From Loktanella sp. (GTDB lineage Bacteria; Pseudomonadota; Alphaproteobacteria; Rhodobacterales; Rhodobacteraceae), in contig JAIVHI010000169.1 of assembly GCA_020201155.1 (NCBI GenBank), positions 1-38,110 of the forward strand: a stretch of DNA of 38,110 nucleotides. The letters are read 5' to 3'. Below are positions 28,059 through 35,008 of this stretch, in pieces. The translations under genes were made by a program, and so were the position numbers. Every line of letters starts with the position of its first letter. Position 1 is the first letter of the stretch. Below the pieces are notes generated by a model. The model saw only the letters and a list, made by a program, of their open reading frames with translations. It had not been told where the DNA came from and searched no databases.

Positions 28059-28478
28059 ATGTCCCTGCCCCCGCTCGAAGACCTTGTCGCCTGCCACCAG
28101 TGCGACACGCTGCATTCCGCGCGCGTCATCGGGGACGGGCACATCGCAAGATGCGTCCGCTGCCATGCGGTTCTGCAGTCGTCTCGTCCTGCGGCCCTGA
28201 TATCGGTTCTGGCCTTGGCCAGCACGGCGTTTATCCTGATGATCGCCGCGATTTCGTTTCCGTTTCTCGATCTTGACCTTCAGGGCAATTACAATGCGAC
28301 CTCGGTCATCGGTGCCATTCTTGCCTTCAACACCGGCCGCGGCGTCCCACTGGCGATTGCGGTCGCGTTTTTCATCATCATTTTGCCGCTCATGCGGCTT
28401 TACGCGATCATTTACGCCATCGGCCCGCTCGCCCGTGGCGTCAAACCCCGCAAGTACGCAAGGCAGATGTTCCGACGA
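28059..28478 (+). pseudogene. pqiA: PqiA family protein, N-terminal fragment
   Basis: About 140 residues. They begin with a zinc-ribbon-like pair CHQCDTLH...CVRCHAVL (residues 12-38), then two hydrophobic helices and PLMRLYAIIYAIGPLARGVKP, the conserved loop of PqiA domains. In the family this loop leads into another helix with a WSM-x-(E/D)-(V/I)-F motif, which is absent here. Similarity ends near 28470-28480, and the frame continues as unrelated sequence to 28958. PqiA is an inner membrane protein that works with PqiB and PqiC in moving lipids across the envelope. The gene is read as one disrupted locus together with the next fragment. Confidence 0.78.
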
Positions 28479-28974
28479 CAAGAGCCTGCAAAAGGTCTGG
28501 GCGTGGCTTATCGCGGGGATCATCGCGTTCTTTCCGGCAAACATCTATCCGATGCTGCTGACCAACACGCTGATCGAACGATCCGAGTCGACGATCATCG
28601 GCGGCGTTATCGAATTGATGCAATACGGCAGCTACGGCATCGCCGCGATCGTCTTCGTGGCCTCGATCGTGATCCCCGTCGGCAAGTTCGTCGCGATCGG
28701 CTATCTTGCCGTGAGCGTCCACCGCAAGGATCGCAGGCGCATGCACCAGCGCCACAGGCTATACGAAGTGGTCGAGTTCATCGGGCGCTGGTCCATGATC
28801 GACGTCTTCGTCGTTGCAATCCTGTCGGCGCTTGTGCAACTCAACACCATCGCCTCGATCAACCCCGGGATCGCTGCGGTTTCATTCGCGTTGTCAGTGG
28901 TTTTCACGATGTTGTCGGCGCAAAGCTTCGACCCCCGGCTGATCTGGGACGCCGATAGGAAAGACACGCCATGA
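28474..28974 (+). pseudogene. pqiA: PqiA family protein, C-terminal fragment (+1 frame)
   Basis: About 165 residues in the frame shifted by one base relative to the N-terminal fragment. It starts at SLQKVWAWLIAGIIAFFPAN, the first helix of a second PqiA domain, and continues through YPMLLTNTLIERSES, the re-entrant region, and the hallmark WSMIDVFVVAILSALVQL, ending in a helix and a short tail. The cysteine motif expected before the first helix is missing. The two fragments together are about 305 residues against about 417 in E. coli PqiA, so about 110 residues, or the junction of two adjacent pqiA genes, appear to be deleted. The stop overlaps the pqiB start as ATGA. Confidence 0.78.
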
Positions 28975-31799
28975 CAAACACCCCTTCCCCTGCCGAGATG
29001 GAGGTGCGTCCGATGCGCGAGGGCATCCTGGCGCGGTTGTCTTTCGTCTGGATCGTGCCTGTCGTCGCACTGGTGATTTCGCTGGGCGTGGCGTGGCAGA
29101 ATTTCACCTCGCGCGGGCCACTGATCGAAATCAGCTTCAGCAGCGCATCGGGGATCACCGCGGGTGAGACGGTCCTGAAATACCGGGATGTAACCGTCGG
29201 TCGGGTCGAGGACGTCAGCTTTGACGAAGGTCTTGGCGACGTGCTTGTGAATGTCCGTGTGAACAAGGATATCGCGCCCTATCTCGACGACGACGCGGTG
29301 TTCTGGGTCGTTCAGCCCAACGTGTCGCTGCGCGGGATTTCGGGTCTCGATACCGTCCTGTCGGGCGTCTACATCGCCGGCGACTGGGACAGAGAGGCCG
29401 ATGTGGCGCAATCCCAGTTCATCGGCCTCGAAGACACGCCCGCGCTGGCCCCCAATCGTCCGGGCACGCAGATCACCCTGCGCGCGCGCAATGCAGAGGC
29501 CCTGTCCGAAGGCGTGCCGGTGCTGCACAAAGGGATCAGGGTGGGCTATATCGATCAACCGGAACTGGGCCCCGACGGCGAAAGCGTGATCTCCACGGCC
29601 TTCATCAACGCCCCCTACGACCGGTTGATCACCGACGAGACCCGGTTCTGGGCGACATCCGCCTTCAGCATCAACGTCAATACATCCGGGCTTTCGGTCG
29701 ACGTGGCCTCTTTGGCGTCGCTTCTCGAAGGGGGCATCGAATTCGATACCGTCGTATCGGGCGGCGAGCCGCTGGGGGACGACCCCGTCTTCGATATCTT
29801 CGAGAACGCCACAGTCGCGTCGGAAAGCCTGTTCTCTGACCCCGATCTGCCGACCTTCGATCTCGCGGTCCTGTTCGATGGCACCATCGCGGGCCTGCGG
29901 CGCGGGTCAGAAGTGCGGTTCAAAGGCGTAAGGGTCGGTCAGGTCAACGAAATCTCGGCCGTCGTCGTCGATGATGCGAACGACCAGCTGGCCGTCGATC
30001 TGCGCGCCGTTCTCGGCGTCGAACCGGCCCGCATGGGCTTGCCCGAGGATGCCTCGGATGAAGAGGTCCGTGCGTTTTTCGACACGCTCGTGACCAACGG
30101 CCTGCGCGCGAGGCTTGTGACCGGCAGCCTTTTGTCGGGGGCCCTGACCGTCGAACTGCTGCAACTGGACGATGCTCCGGCCGTGGACTTCGACCCTGCG
30201 GGCGACCCCTACCCCGTGCTGCCCACGACGGACAATCTGATCACCGACGTGACGGCCACCGCCGAGGGCGTATTGCAACGAATCCAGTCACTTCCCATCG
30301 AAGACGTGTTCAACAGCGCCATCAACCTGATGAATGCCGTCGAGGACGTGGCGCGCAACGAAGACCTGCAGCAGGCACCCGGATCGCTTGTGGCCCTGCT
30401 TGACGAAGCGCGCGCACTGGTCGCCTCGGAGGATATACAGGCCATCCCCGCAGACCTGCGCGGGGTCATCTCTGGCGTGGGCAATATCGTCCTGAGCGCC
30501 GAAGAGGCCCAGCTGGTCACGCAACTCGATGCAGCCTTGTCCACCGCCAACGTGACACTGGCCAATGTCGCGCAGGGCACGGCCAACCTGCCCGCCCTGA
30601 GCGCCGAGGCCGAGGCGCTGCTGGCGAAGGTCAACGCCTTGCAACTCGCGGCCCTGTTGACGCAGACCGAGAACACCCTGAACGCCGCCGAAGTGCTGCT
30701 GAGCGGCGAAGACATGCAGGCCCTGCCCGGTGCCGTGAATGGCCTTCTGACCGAAGGCCAGACCACACTGGCCGAGGCGCGGGCGCTGATCGCATCTGAC
30801 GACCTGCAGGCGATCCCCGGCGACATCCGTGGCGTGATCGCCAATGTCGACGGCATCGTACTGAGTGCCCAGGACGCGCAACTGGTCGCGCAACTGTCCG
30901 ATACGCTGACCGCAGCCAATGCCGCGGCCACCAACGTGGCAGCCGGAACGGAAAACCTGTCCGCGCTCTCTGCCGAGGCGGAAGCGCTGATCGCCAAGCT
31001 GAACGCGCTCGAGGTGGAAAGCCTGCTGACCCAGACCGAGAACACCCTGAATTCCGTAGACGTCCTCGTGCGCGGCGAAGACATGCAGGCCCTGCCCGGC
31101 ACGCTGAACGACCTTCTGGATCAGGCGAATGGAACGCTGGGCGAAGCACGCACGATCCTTGCCAGCGATGACCTGCAGAACCTGCCGGGCCAGTTGTCTG
31201 CCGTGATCGTCGATCTCAACGGGATCGTGGCCGATATCGCCGAAGCCGATCTGGTCGCACAGGTACAGACTGCGATCACCAACGCGAATGCCGCCATTTC
31301 CAACGTCAACGACGCGACAGCCGGACTGCCCGCCATTGCGGAGGAACTGCGCGCGCTGACGCAAACGGCGAACGAGCTGGAACTTCAGGCGCTGGTGGAC
31401 CAGACGCAGGGCACGCTGTCGAGCATTCAGGCGATCATGGATCAGACCGAGACGCAGGCGCTGCCCGGTTCTGTCGCCGCGGCACTGGACGAGTTGCGCT
31501 TGCTTCTGGCTGACGTCAACGAAGGCGGAGCAATCGCCAATGTGAACGCGGCCCTTGCATCCGCCAATCAGGCCGCACAGGCGATCGAGACCGCAGCAGA
31601 AGGTCTGCCGGGCTTGTCGGACCGGGCTGCTGTGCTGTTCAACTCGGTCGACGGCGTCATCGCCACCTATGGGGCGGGCCAACGCTTCAACGCCGAAACG
31701 CTGGCCACGCTGCGCGACGTGCAGGCGGCTGCGGATGCGATTTCGAACCTCGCGCGCACCATTCAGCGCAATCCTTCATCCTTGCTCACGGGACGTTAA
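28971..31799 (+). CDS. pqiB: PqiB family MCE-domain protein with extended repeat region
   Basis: 942 residues, longer than E. coli PqiB (about 546). One N-terminal membrane helix (about 24-42) anchors it in the inner membrane. Three MCE domains follow: about 48-130 (GPLIEISFSSASGITAGET), about 164-235 (ITLRARNAEALSEGVPVLHK) and about 292-385 (DLAVLFDGTIAGLRRGSEVRF). MCE rings and their helical needle form a tunnel for lipids between the membranes. The C-terminal half (about 430-900) is alpha-helical and repetitive, with a 123-residue period, and has no Pro/Gly breaks except at fixed positions. It starts within the stop of the pqiA fragment and is followed 3 bp later by pqiC. Its reading frame is intact. 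Confidence 0.9.
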   Translation: MTNTPSPAEMEVRPMREGILARLSFVWIVPVVALVISLGVAWQNFTSRGPLIEISFSSASGITAGETVLKYRDVTVGRVEDVSFDEGLGDVLVNVRVNKDIAPYLDDDAVFWVVQPNVSLRGISGLDTVLSGVYIAGDWDREADVAQSQFIGLEDTPALAPNRPGTQITLRARNAEALSEGVPVLHKGIRVGYIDQPELGPDGESVISTAFINAPYDRLITDETRFWATSAFSINVNTSGLSVDVASLASLLEGGIEFDTVVSGGEPLGDDPVFDIFENATVASESLFSDPDLPTFDLAVLFDGTIAGLRRGSEVRFKGVRVGQVNEISAVVVDDANDQLAVDLRAVLGVEPARMGLPEDASDEEVRAFFDTLVTNGLRARLVTGSLLSGALTVELLQLDDAPAVDFDPAGDPYPVLPTTDNLITDVTATAEGVLQRIQSLPIEDVFNSAINLMNAVEDVARNEDLQQAPGSLVALLDEARALVASEDIQAIPADLRGVISGVGNIVLSAEEAQLVTQLDAALSTANVTLANVAQGTANLPALSAEAEALLAKVNALQLAALLTQTENTLNAAEVLLSGEDMQALPGAVNGLLTEGQTTLAEARALIASDDLQAIPGDIRGVIANVDGIVLSAQDAQLVAQLSDTLTAANAAATNVAAGTENLSALSAEAEALIAKLNALEVESLLTQTENTLNSVDVLVRGEDMQALPGTLNDLLDQANGTLGEARTILASDDLQNLPGQLSAVIVDLNGIVADIAEADLVAQVQTAITNANAAISNVNDATAGLPAIAEELRALTQTANELELQALVDQTQGTLSSIQAIMDQTETQALPGSVAAALDELRLLLADVNEGGAIANVNAALASANQAAQAIETAAEGLPGLSDRAAVLFNSVDGVIATYGAGQRFNAETLATLRDVQAAADAISNLARTIQRNPSSLLTGR
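30420..31526 (+). repeat. Three tandem 369-bp coding repeats in pqiB
   Basis: The segments starting at 30420, 30789 and 31158 each encode a (V/I/L)AS(E/D)D(I/L)Q motif at exactly the same offset, so the period is 369 bp or 123 residues. Within each unit the same landmarks recur: TANLPALSAEAEAL-like, LTQTENTLN, and GEDMQALPG. Units 1 and 2 are closest and unit 3 is more diverged. A partial fourth copy (LADVNEGGAIANVNAAL) follows. Divergence at the DNA level indicates an old duplication under selection. Confidence 0.85.
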
Positions 31800-31802
31800 G
31801 TC

Positions 31803-32360
31803 ATGATCCGATATCTAGGCATCGCCGCCGCACTGACCCTTGCCGCATGTTCCAGCTCATCAACCTTGCTGCAATACGCCCCAGCCCAGTCGGATCTTCG
31901 CCTGCGGGCCAATGTCAGTTCGGTCATGGTCCAGACGGTGACCCTGCCGTCCTATGCCGCCTCGGAAGAAATCGCCGTCGAGATCGAGCCGGGTATCATC
32001 GAGACCAGCAGCGACTTTCTCTGGGCCGATCAGCCCGAACGGGCCGTCACGCTGGCTCTGACGGCAAATCTCAACGACATTCTGGGTACGACCGTCGGTG
32101 CCGATCCATGGCCCTTTCCTGGCCTGCCCGACGCCGCCGTCGATGTGCGAATAAGCGAGATGGTCGCGGGCGCGGATGGCAACTTCCGTCTGACCGGCCA
32201 GTTCTACACGGGTGGCGATGGCATCGACTATCCGAACCGATCCGAACGCTTTGCAGTCGCAGTGCCGATCCTTGGCGAAGGCGTCACGGCCATTTCGGCG
32301 GCTCAGGCGCGCGCGATCGTGGCCTTATCCGAACGTATCGCCCGTAATCTGGGTCGGTGA
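31803..32360 (+). CDS. pqiC: PqiC/YmbA-like lipoprotein (ABC-type transport auxiliary component)
   Basis: 185 residues. The signal MIRYLGIAAALTLAAC ends in a lipobox with the Cys at position 16, so the mature protein is a lipoprotein, predicted to sit in the outer membrane. The rest matches the PqiC/YmbA (DUF330) fold: VQTVTLPSYAASEEIAVEI, then SDFLWADQPERAVTLAL, then a C-terminal helix AQARAIVALSERIARNL. In E. coli, PqiC anchors the PqiB needle to the outer membrane. It begins 3 bp after the pqiB stop. Confidence 0.87.
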   Translation: MIRYLGIAAALTLAACSSSSTLLQYAPAQSDLRLRANVSSVMVQTVTLPSYAASEEIAVEIEPGIIETSSDFLWADQPERAVTLALTANLNDILGTTVGADPWPFPGLPDAAVDVRISEMVAGADGNFRLTGQFYTGGDGIDYPNRSERFAVAVPILGEGVTAISAAQARAIVALSERIARNLGR

Positions 32361-32472
32361 CGCCACACTCGGCCAGTGGCAGAGGGCGACCTTTGACGAA
32401 AGGCCACCAAGGCGTCATTCTTTGGTCAGAATACAGGCGTTCACTTCGTCTTGCGAAAGCAGGCAGGCAGGC

Positions 32473-32748
32473 ATGATCAAGATCGAGGACATCAAGGGGA
32501 GCGTCGTCGCTCACCGTAACGACCGTATGGGCGCGCGGATCATCGCGATGCTGAACGCGCTGCGTGTGGCCAAAGACTATGACCTGTCTTTCACCTGCGG
32601 CTGGACAACCGGCGGCCGCACCAGTGAAGAGGTTCGCGACCCGACCAATATATTCACCCAAGACTACGTCGATGCGTTCTTCTTCGACAATGACATCCTC
32701 GGCCGCGTCTACGACGATCTGATCGACCTTTCCACGATCCAGAACGCG
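32473..32748 (+). pseudogene. Fucosyltransferase-like protein, N-terminal fragment
   Basis: About 92 residues (MIKIEDIKGSVVAHRNDRMGARIIAMLNALRVAKDYDLSF in outline), resembling the start of GT-B fucosyltransferase-like proteins: a first strand and helix after a GxG-type loop. The ATG is preceded by an AGGC triplet array (AGGCAGGCAGGC, 32461-32472), part of which could serve as ribosome site. The sense of the protein is lost after STIQNAP near 32748; the frame runs on to a stop at 32823 with Arg/Gly-rich shadow sequence. The next fragment continues the protein in the +1 frame. Confidence 0.65.
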
Positions 32749-33850
32749 CCCGGTGATGGGCGTGACCGTGCTGCCGTGGGAGAACGAGGCCGAGGTCGCG
32801 GCCCGCCTGCCGCAGGGCCTTGAGCACATGCGGTTTTCGCCGCCCGTGGCCGAGACGATCCGCCAGATCGAAGAGGTCTTCGCGGGCAAGCGGCTGATCG
32901 CCTACCACATCCGGCGCGGCGACATCATCAGCGACCCGATCGCGTCGAACAAGCTGTGGCCCAACAAGTTCATCCCCCGCGAATTCTACGAAGTGCACCT
33001 GGAGCGCACGCTGGAAGACCCCGCCGCACAGGTTCTTGTGTTCTCGGACACTCCGGTCGAGGTCGAACGGCTCAAGGCGAAATCGGACCGGGTGCAGGGC
33101 ATCACGGACCTGCTGGGCGAACGGGACTACACCTCGGGCGCGCGGGACTTTCTCGAACTTTACGCCATGAGCCGGTGCAAGCAGATCTACGGCCCGCCGT
33201 CGTCCGCGTTTTCACAGACAGCCATGACCATCGGCGGCTGCACGCTGGATGCGGTGCAGGATGCGCTGTCGCCCGAGGATCAGGGCTACGCGATGGACTT
33301 GATGACCGAACGGCTGGAAGCCAGGTCCGACCTGTTCCTGAACATGGGCGACGTGGGCCAGTGCCTGCACTTCCTGAACGAACATCTGGCCGGCAAGGGC
33401 GAAGGGGACCGCGCCAAGCGGATCATCCGCGCCTACATGGAGGACGGGCTGGACAAGTCCTTTGCCTATCAGCTTTTGTGCGAGCTCTCGGTCGAAGCGG
33501 GCGAGCTGGAATACTGCGAACGCGTGCGCGATCTGGCCTATGCCCGTCCGGTCTACGTGGACGACTCGATGGCCTATGCGAACACCTATTCGGCCATCTA
33601 CCAGCTGACCCAAGGCAACTGGGCCACGGCGATGGCGCGTCTGCAGGCGGCGATCTGGTTCCGCCCGCTGGAGCCGATGGTGCATGGCGCGCTGAACCTC
33701 GGCCTGACCGCAGGTGTCGTCAATCCGCGTGATTTCTACCCCTTCGACACCAACCTGATCCGCGAAAAGGGTGCCGTGTTTCCCCCCGGCAAGAAGGCAC
33801 TGGGGCAACTCAATGCCTTTGCGCCCAAGGGGCACGACCCGGACGACCGG
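32740..33850 (+). pseudogene. Fucosyltransferase-like protein, central fragment (+1 frame)
   Basis: About 365 residues. The segment begins at PVMGVTVLPWENEAEV and soon contains LIAYHIRRGDIIS, the HxRRGD motif that binds GDP-fucose in NodZ/GT11/GT23-type enzymes. A second family-like motif, ELYAMSRCKQIYGPPSSAFSQTA, corresponds to the loop where the donor is held. The remaining part is helical with repeats of about 35 residues, possibly TPR-like. The frame is closed upstream by TGA near 32720, so it cannot be an independent gene with its natural N-terminus. After about 33850 it reads into shadow sequence until 33961. Confidence 0.7.
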
Positions 33851-34272
33851 TCTGCGTTTCACCCCGCTGGTGGAAGATCAAGGAAAAGCGCGAGGATTGC
33901 ATCCGGCTTTTCGTCGATCTGGCGGCCACCGATCACGGCTTTGTCGAGCTTCATTTCATGACCGCCGACATGCTGCGCCGCAAGGACGCGCATATCGAGC
34001 TGGCGCTGGAGCAGATCGACAAGGGCATCGCACAGGGGCACGGGCACCAGCGGATGATGACCACGAAGGCCCGCATCCTGATGCTTCTGGGCCGCGCGGA
34101 GGAGGCACAGGCCCTTTATGAGAACATCGTGGACTGGGGTCAGGGAACCGAGCACACGCACGTGGAAATCTACCGCCAGTTCAAAGCGCTGGGTCAGGTC
34201 GATACCGCCAAAACGCTGACCGGCCGCAGCATCTACGACTTCGACACGGTCAGGGAGATGGCCGGTGATTAA
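33842..34272 (+). pseudogene. Fucosyltransferase-like protein, C-terminal fragment (back in the original frame)
   Basis: Translating from about 33864 gives RWWKIKEKREDCIRLFVDLA, which runs smoothly into TADMLRRKDAHIELALEQID and a TPR-like region (ARILMLLGRAEEAQALYENI), ending at TAA 34270-34272. About 135 residues. The frame is the same as that of the N-terminal fragment, so the two shifts near 32745 and 33850 cancel. An ATG at 33958 would allow a separate 104-residue product, but similarity of style begins before it. The end overlaps the GTG start of the next gene by 8 bp. Confidence 0.6.
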
Positions 34273-35008
34273 CAGCCTTGTCACGCGGGTCAGCCCCGCA
34301 CCCGGCCCGCGCATCATCTGGCTGGACCTTGCGCGCACGGCGGCCATCGTCGCGATGGTCGTGTTTCACTTCTGCTTCGATCTGGCCATGTTCGGGTTGA
34401 TCCCATGGGAGGCGGTGCAAACCGGGTTCCTGCGGATGCTTGCCGTTTGCACGGCGGCATCCTTTCTGTTTCTGGCGGGCGTCGGGCTGGTCGTGGCCCA
34501 CGGGCGCGGTATTCGCTGGCCCTCGGTCTGGCGGCGCTTCGCGATCCTTGCGGGGGCCGCGGCTGTCATCACACTCGCCACCTATGTGACCCAGCCGCAG
34601 GCCTTCATCTTTTTCGGCATCCTGCATTCCATCGCCGTGGCGTCGATCCTCGGGCTTGCGTTTCTGCGTCTGCCGGTGCTGGCCGTGCTGGCCGCCAGCG
34701 GCTTTGTTGTCTGGCTGCATTTCAACGTCGCATGGCCTGCCTTTGATCACCCGGCCCTGATCTGGCTGGGGCTGGGCACCTACATTCCGCGCACGCTGGA
34801 TTTCGAACCGGTCTTCCCGTGGTTCGGGGCGGCGCTGGCGGGCATTGCCTTCGGCCAGATCGCGTCACGGCTAAGATGGTTCACGGCAGGCCCCGTCACA
34901 GGCGCGGTCAAGTGGCTCTGCTGGCCGGGGCAGCAAAGCCTCAAGATCTACCTCATCCATCAGCCTGTGCTGGTGTCTTTGGTGTGGCTCTGGGTGACGC
35001 TGACCTGA
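34265..35008 (+). CDS. DUF1624 / heparan-alpha-glucosaminide N-acetyltransferase-like membrane acyltransferase
   Basis: 247 residues with about seven membrane helices. The opening IIWLDLARTAAIVAMVVFHFCFDLAMFG holds the conserved Asp and the late His/Phe pair of the YeiB/HGSNAT superfamily. ILHSIAVASILGLAFLRLPV and GQQSLKIYLIHQPVLVSLVW are further family marks. It probably moves an acetyl group from cytoplasmic acetyl-CoA to a sugar outside the membrane. GTG is the start; AGGGAG lies 7 nt upstream and the codon overlaps the upstream stop. Its last 56 bp overlap the convergent TRAP gene. Confidence 0.85.
   Translation: MINSLVTRVSPAPGPRIIWLDLARTAAIVAMVVFHFCFDLAMFGLIPWEAVQTGFLRMLAVCTAASFLFLAGVGLVVAHGRGIRWPSVWRRFAILAGAAAVITLATYVTQPQAFIFFGILHSIAVASILGLAFLRLPVLAVLAASGFVVWLHFNVAWPAFDHPALIWLGLGTYIPRTLDFEPVFPWFGAALAGIAFGQIASRLRWFTAGPVTGAVKWLCWPGQQSLKIYLIHQPVLVSLVWLWVTLT

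Noticed and set aside
30288-31682. Minus-strand frame of 464 codons opposite the pqiB repeats
   Set aside because: The repetition comes from the 369-bp coding repeats of pqiB; Gln/Arg/His-rich shadow.
32406-32426. Hairpin (ACCAAGG/CTTTGGT) after pqiC as a terminator
   Set aside because: Only 7 bp with one G-U pair and no T-run; too weak to call.
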